From: Commensalibacter papalotli (ex Servin-Garciduenas et al. 2014)
GTDB lineage: Bacteria > Pseudomonadota > Alphaproteobacteria > Acetobacterales > Acetobacteraceae
Reading direction: 5' to 3'
Length of the DNA stretch: 64,000 nucleotides
Assembly: GCF_000527695.1 (NCBI RefSeq)
Contig: NZ_ATSX01000001.1
Span: forward strand, 310,001-374,000
In this document: one piece after another, positions 38,867 to 48,000 of the stretch
Layout of the letters: each line of letters opens with the position of its first letter
Numbering within the stretch: the first letter of the stretch is position 1
Notes under the pieces: model-generated
Told to the model about the DNA's origin: nothing
Database searches by the model: none
The model's input: the letters and a program-made list of their open reading frames with translations, nothing else
Position numbers and translations under genes: made by a program

Positions 38867-39907
38867 ATGGTGTTTCAAAGCCTAAAAAAGCATGAAATTT
38901 ACTCTGCTTTACAGCAGAGTTTACGCTTGCTGTTGTCAATTGCTTTATCTAGCTTAATTGCTTATGTCTGTAAGCTACATGAACCTTATTGGGCGTTAAT
39001 AACGTCAGTCATTGTGACACAAAGTCGTATTGTTCAGACATTACAGACCAGTCGAGATCAACTTGTTGGTGCTTTGATTGGTGGGGCGGCAGGGTTAATA
39101 GCCATCCTTTTACAAGAATATTCACAATGGCCTTCTTTGATTGTTTTTACGATTGTCATTATTCCGATGGTGGCTTTGGTTGCATGGCGGCCTTCTATGC
39201 GTCTGGGTGTTGTAACACTTGCAGTAGTGTTTTTATTTCCATCTCCGGGAGGAATGTTTGAGCGTCCCTTTGACCGTATATTCTCTATTATTGTTGGTGT
39301 TATTGCATCTTTGATTGCCAGCTACTTGATTTTGCGTCCTCAGGCAAGGTGTAGTGCCTTTATTCACGCGCGCGTTGCTTTTGATAAAATACATATCTTG
39401 TTACATTCCGTACTCACCTCTCATATTGTTTGGGAAGAAGTTGAATCAATGAATGATGAGGTCACTGCAGAATTAAGAGATGTTGTCAGTGAAATTGCCG
39501 AGGCACGTAAAGAGCATCCTAATTATACTCTGGAACATTCAGATCCAACTTTGGTAAGGGTTTATCCAATTTTGAGACGTTTACAAAGTGATACTATCTT
39601 TGTTGCCAGAGCGATGGATGAATATCATCAAGGTTTACCTGATGAAACCAGAGATATTCTTAAAAATGCACTCAATGAGATTTTTGAACGTTTTATTTTT
39701 TTATGCGAAGAACAAGCAGGGCACACTGAGCCGTTTTTTTGTTCGAAACAAAAGGACAGTTTTGAAGGAATGGTTGAGCCAATTTTAACAGAAATGAAGA
39801 AAGGATGCCCACCAACAATACAATTTACTTTGGAAGCCTTGTGTCAAGATCTTGTTCGTGGGCATGATGTTTTTATGTATTCAAAAAAGTTACGAGCTTC
39901 TTCCTAG
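38867..39907 (+). CDS. FUSC-family membrane protein (aromatic acid exporter type)
   Basis: 346 residues: about six hydrophobic segments in the first 160, then a long soluble helical part. The N-terminal block SIALSSLIAYVCKLHEPYWALIT (shown as SLIAYVCKLHEPYWALIT) and VIVTQSRIVQTLQTSRDQLV, with GALIGGAAG, is typical of FUSC/ArAE proteins (w...t......p..g.t.....r..Gt..Ga). Family members export aromatic acids or help in envelope homeostasis. Only one membrane unit is present, half the size of AaeB, so it probably dimerises. It follows degP by 50 bases. Confidence 0.83.
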   Translation: MVFQSLKKHEIYSALQQSLRLLLSIALSSLIAYVCKLHEPYWALITSVIVTQSRIVQTLQTSRDQLVGALIGGAAGLIAILLQEYSQWPSLIVFTIVIIPMVALVAWRPSMRLGVVTLAVVFLFPSPGGMFERPFDRIFSIIVGVIASLIASYLILRPQARCSAFIHARVAFDKIHILLHSVLTSHIVWEEVESMNDEVTAELRDVVSEIAEARKEHPNYTLEHSDPTLVRVYPILRRLQSDTIFVARAMDEYHQGLPDETRDILKNALNEIFERFIFLCEEQAGHTEPFFCSKQKDSFEGMVEPILTEMKKGCPPTIQFTLEALCQDLVRGHDVFMYSKKLRASS

Positions 39908-39913
39908 TCAACA

Positions 39914-40129
39914 TTATTTATAAGAATGTAACTCTTCTTCGTTTAATTCTCTGGCTTCCTCGACAATCATAACAGGAATACCCTCTTTGACAGGATATGC
40001 CAAAGCAGCTTGGCAACTGATCAGTTCATTTTTTTCTCTGTCATAAATTAAAGGTCCTTTGGTTAAAGGGCATACAAGAATTGAAAGTAAGCGTTGATCA
40101 AGAGGTGGGGAAGAAGATTGATCTGTCAT
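39914..40129 (-). CDS. Trm112/YcaR family protein
   Basis: A 71-residue protein with the Trm112 pattern [17 protein letters not shown]..., [18 protein letters not shown]. In eukaryotes and archaea Trm112 activates methyltransferases; in bacteria the role is less clear. The usual zinc cysteines are reduced here: C19 (VCP) and C36 (SCQAAL). AAGG lies 6 bases before the ATG. It follows the cnoX gene by 63 bases on the same strand; a small hairpin (GAGCAG/CTGCTC, 40164-40183) lies between. Confidence 0.85.
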   Translation of the reverse strand: MTDQSSSPPLDQRLLSILVCPLTKGPLIYDREKNELISCQAALAYPVKEGIPVMIVEEARELNEEELHSYK

Positions 40130-40192
40130 GGGAACCTTGCGATAGATAAAAATGAGAATTAAAGAGCAGCTTTAAAACTGCTCAGGAGATAA

Positions 40193-41167
40193 TTAAGAGA
40201 AAAGAATGCTTGATAAGCGTCTTCTGGCATTTAAAGAGGCCTCATCATCTAGCCCCCATGCTTCAAACAAGCGTAATAACTGCTTTTTAGCAGCTTCATC
40301 ATTCCAAGTACGATCTTTTTTGATAATCTCTAACAGCTCATCAGCTGCCTCTTGGCGTTTACCAGCAGCATTATAAGCCGTGGCCAAATCATAACGCGCT
40401 TGGTGATCATCGGGATTGGCGGCGACTTTATCAAGAAAGGTTTGAAGCTCGCTTTGTGCCTTTGTACCTTCGATAGCTAAATCAATTGCTGCTTTTGCTC
40501 TGGTGATTTCAGGATTTTCTAGCAAGTTTTCTGGAACTTGTTCCATAACTTCTTGGGCAGCTTCTGGGCCAGAATGAGCCAGTAAAGAGCGAATCATACC
40601 GCCCCAAGCTTCTGGTTTTTCAGGTTCCAGTTCCAAAGCTTGAGAATATGCTCCCATTGCTTCTTCATATTGGTTATTTTCGAGGAATTCTTTGCCTTGT
40701 TCGATGAAATCTGCACTGGGCATCGCAGATCCAGCCGTTTTTAAAACTTGATCTAGGAATTTTTGAATAGCACTTTCGGGTTGCACACCTTGAAATAAAT
40801 CAACAATCTGTCCTTGCCAAAAAGCTGCGACCAAAGGAATAGACTGAATAGGTAGACCAATTTGTGCAAGCTGTTGTGCCAAAGCCTGGTTTTCATCAAT
40901 ATTCAGTTTAACTAATTTGACTCGCCCTTTGGCAGCAGTAACGACTTTTTCTAGAACAGGTGTTAATTGTTTGCAAGGACTGCACCAATCTGCCCAAAAA
41001 TCAACCAAAACAGGAATGGTATTACTGCCATCCAGAACTTCTTGCATAAAGTTATTTTGATTACCATCGATAATGATGCTTTGATTGGATGAAGATGAAG
41101 CAACAGCAGAGCCGTCTTCTGTTAAAAGCTGTGCGGGGGAAGTAGGAGAGCTGTTAAAAGGCGTCAT
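40193..41167 (-). CDS. cnoX: Thioredoxin-TPR chaperedoxin (CnoX/YbbN)
   Basis: CnoX holds unfolding proteins under oxidative stress and hands them to GroEL or DnaK. The 324 residues have an N-terminal thioredoxin domain with active site WADWCSPCKQ and a C-terminal helical part with TPR-like repeats (EQGKEFLENNQYEEAMGAYS; ARYDLATAYNAAGKRQEAAD). Both active-site cysteines are present, unlike E. coli CnoX where the first is Ser, so redox activity is likely. Start at the ATG at 41167 (MTPFNSSPTS); the frame is open 30 codons further but that extension is unlikely coding. Confidence 0.9.
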   Translation of the reverse strand: MTPFNSSPTSPAQLLTEDGSAVASSSSNQSIIIDGNQNNFMQEVLDGSNTIPVLVDFWADWCSPCKQLTPVLEKVVTAAKGRVKLVKLNIDENQALAQQLAQIGLPIQSIPLVAAFWQGQIVDLFQGVQPESAIQKFLDQVLKTAGSAMPSADFIEQGKEFLENNQYEEAMGAYSQALELEPEKPEAWGGMIRSLLAHSGPEAAQEVMEQVPENLLENPEITRAKAAIDLAIEGTKAQSELQTFLDKVAANPDDHQARYDLATAYNAAGKRQEAADELLEIIKKDRTWNDEAAKKQLLRLFEAWGLDDEASLNARRRLSSILFS

Positions 41168-41346
41168 AGATTTGTCATATCCCGTATAAAAGAAGCATAT
41201 CAAAAATGATACAAGTTTTATAATTTCTTTGAAAATTAAAGTGTTGGTTAAAAACATCTAATTTTAAAGTGTTAGGTTTATTATATCAATAAGGATATTC
41301 ATAAACAAAAATAAAATTAATTTTTTCTAATTTTATTATTTTTCTC

Positions 41347-41375
41347 TTGCAAGGTTTTCAAAAATCTCTTAAAAG
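41347..41375 (+). promoter_or_regulatory. Likely promoter of first tRNA-Gly
   Basis: TTGCAA at 41347-41352 and TAAAAG at 41370-41375 are 17 bases apart, 18 bases before the tRNA. The preceding TCTC and the TTGCA are shared with the promoter of the second copy. Confidence 0.45.
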
Positions 41376-41393
41376 CAATTTACGCAATACAAA

Positions 41394-41468
41394 GCGGGCG
41401 TAGCTCAGGGGTAGAGCACAACCTTGCCAAGGTTGGGGTCGTGGGTTCGAATCCCATCGCCCGCTCCA
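41394..41468 (+). tRNA. tRNA-Gly (anticodon GCC), first copy
   Basis: Acceptor stem GCGGGCG/CGCCCGC, D arm TAGCTCAGGGGTAGAGCA, anticodon stem CAACC/GGTTG with loop TTGCCAA (GCC at 41426-41428), T arm GTGGGTTCGAATCCCAT, discriminator T and encoded CCA. Confidence 0.97.
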
Positions 41469-41636
41469 GATTATTTAATCTGCAGCGATTTTCCATAAAA
41501 TTAATTTAATAGCATTTATTATATACTCGTATTGTGCTAAACAATATTGTAACATTTTCGCAATGTATGATTTGGTTATTTGTTTTGTATTTTATAATAA
41601 TTATACTGTTCACTGTGTTCTTTTGAGAGCGTTATA

Positions 41637-42659
41637 ATGGATTTTAACATAAGCAGCAAATTACTTGAACGAATGTGGGAAACTATAGAGAAAACTGGTA
41701 TCGCTATATTCAGACCTTGGGTAATGAAAAGGGATGCAAAGGCACGTTTACATATAGAAAATTTGGATAAATTATTAAATGTTCAGCTTGAAAAGCGTAC
41801 TAATCAATTAAAACAAGATTCAACAAATATCAGCATCAATATAGATTCTATTGAAAAAATTTTAGTTCAAGATCCAACGTCTATAGATGTTGATGTAAAA
41901 GTTAGAAAAGAGCCTTATTTAAATGTAATAGCGCATCAAATAACAGAAAATATGGTGCAAAGAGAAATTCAAAAAGAAATTAATCTTGCCAATACATTAA
42001 AGGTTACAGCAGAAATTCTGTTACAAGATGATGGCGAACCTCCGACAGAACAGGTTGAACAGGATTGGATTGATCGTTTTAGAGAGGTAGCATCCAATAC
42101 AACGACAGAGGAAATCCAACAATTATGGGGCAGAATTCTTGCCGGGGAAATTAAATCCCCAGGAAAACATTCGTTAAGAACGTTAGAATTTATAAAAAAT
42201 CTTTCTCAAAAAGAATCTCAACAAATAGAGAAACTCTTTAGTTTTGTTATAGGTGGTAATGGAGTTGTTAGTAGTTGGGAGTGGTATGAAGTATTTCCAA
42301 GAGATGTGTTGGGTCAATTATCATTGGATTATCTTTATGACATGCAATCTTTAGGGATAATTACTGGTGTTGGGTTGAATCAAAGTATGTTGATTCGCCC
42401 ACATTACGATCAAGATGTAAAGTATTATAGAATTTCTTTTAAAAATTGTAATTGTCTATGTGATAGCTACATTTTTAAACATGATGATGATAAAAACATA
42501 GACTTTTATGGCTATAAATTAACAAAACTAGGAGAAGAATTATACGATTTATGCTCTTTGGAAACAGATGTTGATTATTTAAATTACATTGTACAATCTT
42601 TAGAAGAACAGGGTTTTAAGAAAATTCCTCAAAATAAGATAAAATTAGATTTTGAATAA
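41637..42659 (+). CDS. DUF2806 domain protein
   Basis: A 340-residue soluble protein. The middle part has the pattern I associate with DUF2806: a W..RF...A...T.EEIQ.LWGRILAGEIKSPG stretch near 145-178 followed by SLRTLEFIKNLS. N-terminal 130 residues are helical and charged. Family function unknown; members are often found on mobile or accessory DNA. It is the only gene between two identical tRNA-Gly copies, with no integrase or transposase near it. No ribosome site better than GAGAG is seen before the ATG at 41637. Confidence 0.7.
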   Translation: MDFNISSKLLERMWETIEKTGIAIFRPWVMKRDAKARLHIENLDKLLNVQLEKRTNQLKQDSTNISINIDSIEKILVQDPTSIDVDVKVRKEPYLNVIAHQITENMVQREIQKEINLANTLKVTAEILLQDDGEPPTEQVEQDWIDRFREVASNTTTEEIQQLWGRILAGEIKSPGKHSLRTLEFIKNLSQKESQQIEKLFSFVIGGNGVVSSWEWYEVFPRDVLGQLSLDYLYDMQSLGIITGVGLNQSMLIRPHYDQDVKYYRISFKNCNCLCDSYIFKHDDDKNIDFYGYKLTKLGEELYDLCSLETDVDYLNYIVQSLEEQGFKKIPQNKIKLDFE

Positions 42660-42667
42660 TTACTCTC

Positions 42668-42696
42668 TTGCATAATTATAAAAAATATCGTAAATA
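42668..42696 (+). promoter_or_regulatory. Likely promoter of second tRNA-Gly
   Basis: TTGCAT at 42668-42673 and TAAATA at 42691-42696 are 17 bases apart, 15 bases before the tRNA. Confidence 0.45.
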
Positions 42697-42711
42697 ACCT
42701 CTACGTTCAGA

Positions 42712-42786
42712 GCGGGCGTAGCTCAGGGGTAGAGCACAACCTTGCCAAGGTTGGGGTCGTGGGTTCGAATCCCATCGCCCGCTCCA
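42712..42786 (+). tRNA. tRNA-Gly (anticodon GCC), second copy
   Basis: Identical to the copy at 41394-41468 in all 75 bases including CCA, so both should be functional. Confidence 0.97.
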
Positions 42787-42794
42787 ATTTATTT

Positions 42795-43137
42795 ATGCTT
42801 TTAATAATAAAGCAATATTCCATAAAATTTATTTATAACAATGAATATTTATGCTTTTCATCAAATGAAAATATAACTAGATTTTTTAATCCAAAGTTAA
42901 TAGCTGTAAAAAAATTAACTCAAATACAAACACAATGTTATAAAGCAACCAAAGGTCCTTGGAAATTATATGTTGAGGATAGGGATCATGAATGTATTTC
43001 TAATTTTAATTATGACAGCAGAGAATGATATTGAGCTATTAGGGGTTATTTGTGAAGATCAGGATTTTATAGCTCATGCTCGTCAAGATATTCCAAAATC
43101 AATTGAAGAAATCAAATTGTTGAGATGGCAATTTTAA
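42795..43137 (+). pseudogene. Frameshifted small accessory gene
   Basis: One frame from the first ATG after the tRNA reads to a stop at about 43028; its credible part starts near 42891 (LTQIQTQCYKATKGPWKLYV, then EDRDHECISNF). Another frame continues it (MTAENDIELLGVICEDQDFI, then AHARQDIPKSIEEIKLLR) to a TAA at 43137. Joining them by a one-base change near 43005 gives a protein of the 'AT.GPW ... DFIA.AR.DIP.LI.EI..LR' kind that I know from phages and accessory DNA, of unknown function. Likely a decayed gene delivered with the tRNA-Gly island. Confidence 0.55.
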
Positions 43138-43190
43138 ATTGAATTTTTACAGATATGAAGGATTATCCATATCTGTAACGTTTTATATTT

Positions 43191-44471
43191 TTATAAAATA
43201 GCCAACGCCTGATCTAGATCAGCAATAATGTCCGCAGCGTTTTCGATACCTATTGATAAACGAACGACGTCAGGTCCTGCACCAGCAGCGATCTTCTGAG
43301 CATCAGTTAATTGGCGATGCGTAGTAGAGGCGGGATGAATAACCAAAGACCGTGTATCCCCAATATTAGCTAGTAATGAAAATAGCTCTAATTTAGAGAC
43401 GAATTGAACACAAGCATCATATCCACCTTTAATACCAAAGGTAAACACAGAGCCTGCACCTTTGGGGGCGTATTGCAGTTGCAATGCGTGGTATGGATTT
43501 CTTTTTAATCCAGGATAGGAAACCCAAGAAACTTTGGGATGTTTTTCCAGATAACTTGCCACTTCCATTGCATTGTCACAGTGACGTTGCATCCTTAAAG
43601 GCAAGGTTTCAATACCAGTTAATAGCAAAAAAGCATTAAATGGAGAGATGGTTGGTCCAAAATCGCGCATTCCTAAAATACGAGCCGCAAGCGCAAAAGC
43701 CATATTTCCAAAAGCTTCACTGGCGACAAGGCCAGCATAATCAGGGCGAGGCTCGGTGATTTTAGTGAATTTACTTGATTTTTTCCAATCAAAATTCCCA
43801 CCATCAACAATAACGCCTCCCATAGAGTTACCATGCCCACCTAAAAATTTTGTTAAAGAGTGCACTACGATATTGGCACCATGTTCAAATGGGCGAATTA
43901 AATATGGGGTGGCCATTGTATTATCGACAATCAGGGGGATATTGTGCTTTTGTGCGATCTTGGCAATTTTTTCAATATCAACAATAATCCCACCTGGATT
44001 AGCAAAACTTTCGATAAAAATAGCACGCGTACGATCATCAATGACGGTTTCAAAAGTAGATACATCATCCGCATCAGCAAAACGAACATGCCAATCAAAA
44101 GACTTAAAAGAGTGAACAAATTGATTAATTGAACCGCCGTAAAGCTGACGTGCCGCTATAAAATTATCGCCTGGCTCCATTAATGTATGAAATGTTAGAA
44201 ATTCAGCTGCATGACCTGAGGCAGTTGCCAATGCAGCGCTTCCGCCTTCCAAAGCTGTGATACGCTCTTCTAATACAGCTTGGGTAGGGTTTGTAATGCG
44301 GCTATAAATATTACCAGGATCAGCAAGTGCAAAACGGTTGGCTGCTTGATCGACATCATCAAAAACATACGCAGTCGTTTGGTAAATTGGGGTTGCCCTT
44401 GCACCAGTAGTGGGATCAGGGCTGGCACCCGCATGCACAGATAGGGTTTCAAATTGCGGCTTTTGCTTCAT
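43191..44471 (-). CDS. metY: O-acetylhomoserine sulfhydrylase
   Basis: A PLP enzyme that makes homocysteine from O-acetylhomoserine and sulfide. The 426 residues have the Cys/Met-metabolism fold with the PLP lysine in VHSLTKFLGGHG, substrate motifs ATPIYQTTAYVF, YSRITNPTQ, and the MetY-type C-terminal VRLSIGIENAADII. The start is the ATG at 44471 because AAGGAA precedes it by 8 bases. A promoter lies 48 bases upstream. With the MetQNI importer, it supplies methionine by synthesis and uptake. Confidence 0.92.
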   Translation of the reverse strand: MKQKPQFETLSVHAGASPDPTTGARATPIYQTTAYVFDDVDQAANRFALADPGNIYSRITNPTQAVLEERITALEGGSAALATASGHAAEFLTFHTLMEPGDNFIAARQLYGGSINQFVHSFKSFDWHVRFADADDVSTFETVIDDRTRAIFIESFANPGGIIVDIEKIAKIAQKHNIPLIVDNTMATPYLIRPFEHGANIVVHSLTKFLGGHGNSMGGVIVDGGNFDWKKSSKFTKITEPRPDYAGLVASEAFGNMAFALAARILGMRDFGPTISPFNAFLLLTGIETLPLRMQRHCDNAMEVASYLEKHPKVSWVSYPGLKRNPYHALQLQYAPKGAGSVFTFGIKGGYDACVQFVSKLELFSLLANIGDTRSLVIHPASTTHRQLTDAQKIAAGAGPDVVRLSIGIENAADIIADLDQALAIL

Positions 44472-44518
44472 GGTTAAGTTCCTTATAGTTTGGATCATGT
44501 GGTTTTTGCGCAAATTAA

Positions 44519-44548
44519 AGTATAGCCAGAGTTGTTGTGATTTATCAA
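44519..44548 (-). promoter_or_regulatory. Promoter of metY
   Basis: On the minus strand, TTGATA (44548-44543) and TATACT (44524-44519) are separated by 18 bases. Transcription would start near 44511, giving a leader of only about 40 bases, too short for a known SAM riboswitch. Confidence 0.65.
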
Positions 44549-45058
44549 AAATAATTTCGATTATTCCTTTTTATAAAGGTAGATCGTTAGATTATTTTAC
44601 AATGCTGTTTAACTCTGATTCAAAATGATATGTTCATCATTTACATATAAAATACCTATTTACAAAATATCAATCATTACAGGAAGATATATGAATAATA
44701 TTCATAAAAGAGAGTATTAAGGAACTCAAAGGTCATAAAAATTAATTTGTTATTCTAGAAATTAACTGATGAATTTTAATACTACATTTAAATATTTATA
44801 AATATTTGGCTAAGAAGCATCAGTATAAATAAAAAGAACTTATTTTTTAAAATAGATTTGTCATAATAATATAAATCAAGCAATATAGATATTAACCTAT
44901 TCGTTATTTGATCCATTTTGATAACGTTTAACAAAATATATAGGTTTTATTTATATCGTATGCTTTTATCAACTCATTATTAGTTAATTATAAATTATAA
45001 ATTTTCATTACGACTCTAATAAATTGTAATATCTCAAAGTATTAAAGAGGTTATTGTT
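44549..45058. other. Intergenic region upstream of nifJ
   Basis: About 510 bases of AT-rich DNA with no open reading frame. It must hold the nifJ promoter. I looked for an FNR box (TTGAT-N4-ATCAA) and found only an imperfect TTGATCCATTTTGATAA near 44910, which is a direct repeat rather than a palindrome. Confidence 0.4.
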
Positions 45059-48000
45059 GTGAGTAATAAATTAAATAAAATGATTACCGTTGATGCTAAT
45101 CAAGCAGCAGCATCTATTGCATATACCTTAAACGAAGTTATCGCTATTTATCCCATTACCCCAAGCTCGACTATGGCAGAGTATGCTAATAATTGTGCTG
45201 TACAACAATTGCCAAATTTATGGGGAGATATTCCCCGTATGATGGAAATGCAATCCGAAGGTGGGGCTATTTCGACTGTTCACGGAGCTTTACAAACAGG
45301 GGCCTTGGCAACGACATTTACCTCATCCCAAGGTTTATTGTTGATGATTCCTTCTTTATATAAAATTGCAGGGCAGCTTATGCCTTTTGTATTGCATGTG
45401 GCGGCCCGTACTATTGCAACCAGTGCATTATCGATTTTTGGTGATCATTCTGATGTGATGGCGGTTCGACAAACTGGTTGTGCATTATTATGTGCCAGTA
45501 ATGTCCAAGAAGCTCAAGATTTTGCTGCTATTGCACAAATAGCAAGTTTAAAGAGCCGTGTCCCTTTTATTCATTTTTTTGATGGTTTCAGAACGTCTCA
45601 TGAAATGAATAAAATTTATAGTTTAGAGATTGAAGAGCTTAAACAACTGGTTCCAGAAGATGCCATTCGCGAACATCGTAACCGTGCATTATCCCCAGAA
45701 AACCCTATTGTGAGGGGGACGGCAGCAAATCCTGATACTTATTTCCAAGCTAGAGAAGCAACCAATTTATGGTATGATGCGGTATATGCTCATGTTGAAC
45801 AAACAATGCAGCATTTCGATATGGTGACTGGTCGCTATTATCACCCGTTTGAATATTATGGTCATCCCAATGCGACAAAACTTATTGTGCTAATGGGATC
45901 GGGTGCTGGACCTTGTGAAGAAGTGATTGATATGCTTTGTGATCAAGGAGAAAGGGTTGGATTATTAAAAGTGCGTTTATACCGTCCTTTTTCAGCTATG
46001 CATTTTTTAGAACAAATTCCTGAAACGATTGAAAAGATTGCTGTTTTGGATCGTACCAAAGAAGCTGGTTCGCAAGCTGAACCGCTTTATTTAGATGTGA
46101 TGACTGCTTTTTCTGAGGCATATAGTCATGGCGAACGGTCATCATTGCCTAAAATTATTAATGGTCGATATGGGCTGTCTTCCAAAGAATTTGACCCTGA
46201 TTGTGTGATGGCTATCTTTAATGAATTACAACAATCAACCCCTAAAAGGCGTTTTACTGTTGGGATTAATGATGATGTTACTCATCTTTCTATTAAATCC
46301 ATTCCTGCTAATTTATCAGCACAACATAGCCTAACAGCGTTATTTTATGGTCTGGGAAGTGATGGGAGTGTTTCAGCTACTAAAAATACAATTAAAATTA
46401 TTGGCGACCATACAGATAATTATACTCAAGGTTTTTTTGTTTATGATTCTAAAAAAGCAGGCGGATTAACAACATCACACTTAAGGATCAGTAAAAAACC
46501 AATTAAATCAACATACCTGATTCAAGGTGCAGATTTTGTTGGGTGTCATCAATGGCAATTTATTGATAAATATCCTGTGTTAGATAAGCTTAAAGCTGGT
46601 GGAGTATTTTTATTAAATACGCCTTATGAACCTGAGGATATATGGGAAAATTTACCTTATGAGGTTCAATCTGCTTTATTAGAAAAAGAAGCACGATTTT
46701 ATGTTATAAATGCGTACAAAATTGCCCGTGAATGCAAGCTTGGCACGCGTATAAATACGATTATGCAAACTGCATTTTTTCATTTAACTTCTATCTTACC
46801 AGAGGAAGATTTCGAGAATTATTTAAAACAGGCGATTATTAAAAGCTATCAGAAAAAAGGGGATGCGATCGTTCAGAATAATCTTAAAGCGATTATCCAA
46901 GCAAAAAATGCAACCCATCAAATTCTGTTACAACCTATTTCTCTTGATAGTAAAGCGCTTTCTCCAATCGTTCCTGTTAATGCTCCTGAATTTGTCAAGG
47001 AAATCACAGGAAAAATGTTAATTGGATATGGTGATTCTTTACCTGTTTCTGCGCTACCCCCTGATGGTACATGGCCAACAGGAACAACTCAATGGGAAAA
47101 ACGACGTATTGCAGAAATGATTCCGATTTGGAATAAGGCTTCAATGTGTGTGCAATGTAATATTTGTGTTGCAGCATGTCCGCATGCGGCTATTCGTGCG
47201 AAAGTTGCCAATAGCTCTGAATTTGTTAATGCGCCTGAAACATTACAAAGGCTTCCTGTTAAAGCCAAAGATTTCAAAGGGCAAGAATATGTATTACAAG
47301 TATCACCCGAAGACTGCACGGGATGTAATATATGTTACGAGGTCTGTCCTGCTAAGGATAAAGAAGATCCAAGCATTCGTTCAATTAATATGTTACCTAT
47401 ACAAGATCATTTGGAAATTGAAAAAAATAATTTTGAATTTTTTCAAACTATTTCTGATCGGCCAATATCTTCTATTGAACGCATAGATCTTCGCACATCT
47501 CAACTTGTTACCCCTTTATTTGAGTATTCTGGAGCTTGTTCTGGTTGTGGAGAAACGCCTTATATTAAATTATTAACGCAATTATTTGGTGAGAAATTGT
47601 TTATTGCTAATGCTACGGGTTGTTCTTCTATTTATGGAGGAAATTTACCTACCACGCCTTATACCACAAATTGTGAGGGGCGTGGACCAACTTGGGCGAA
47701 TTCTCTTTTTGAAGATAATGCTGAATTCGGGTTGGGCTTTAGGTTAACGATTGATCAACATAAACAGCGTGTTTTAAGATTATTAGATAGTTTTCAAACA
47801 ATCTTGCCGGCTACGCTGATTGATACATTAAAAAATGAACAAAATTCTGATCTTGAGCGTCGTAATGCTATGAGAGAAATGCAGGATTTACTGAAAGATA
47901 ACAAGGATCTAAAAGCACAAGACTTGATTCATGACGCACATTATCTTTTACAAAAATCTATATGGCTTGTTGGTGGTGATGGATGGGCCTATGATATTGG

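Larger units (their letters stand above)
41393..42786. repeat. 76-bp direct repeats (two tRNA-Gly genes) enclosing a DUF2806 gene
   Basis: Positions 41393-41468 and 42711-42786 are identical and cover the whole tRNA with CCA plus one base before it. The similarity ends at both sides apart from a shared promoter-like TCTCTTGCA. The repeat period is 1318 bases. Confidence 0.9.

Noticed and set aside
40164-40183. Hairpin between cnoX and the Trm112 gene as a terminator
   Set aside because: Only a 6-bp stem and no T run; not enough to call.
42759-42794. Start of a frame inside tRNA-Gly
   Set aside because: The apparent start codon lies in the tRNA; only the part after it may have been coding.
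44900-44925. FNR-type site upstream of nifJ
   Set aside because: The two TTGAT elements are in direct rather than inverted orientation.
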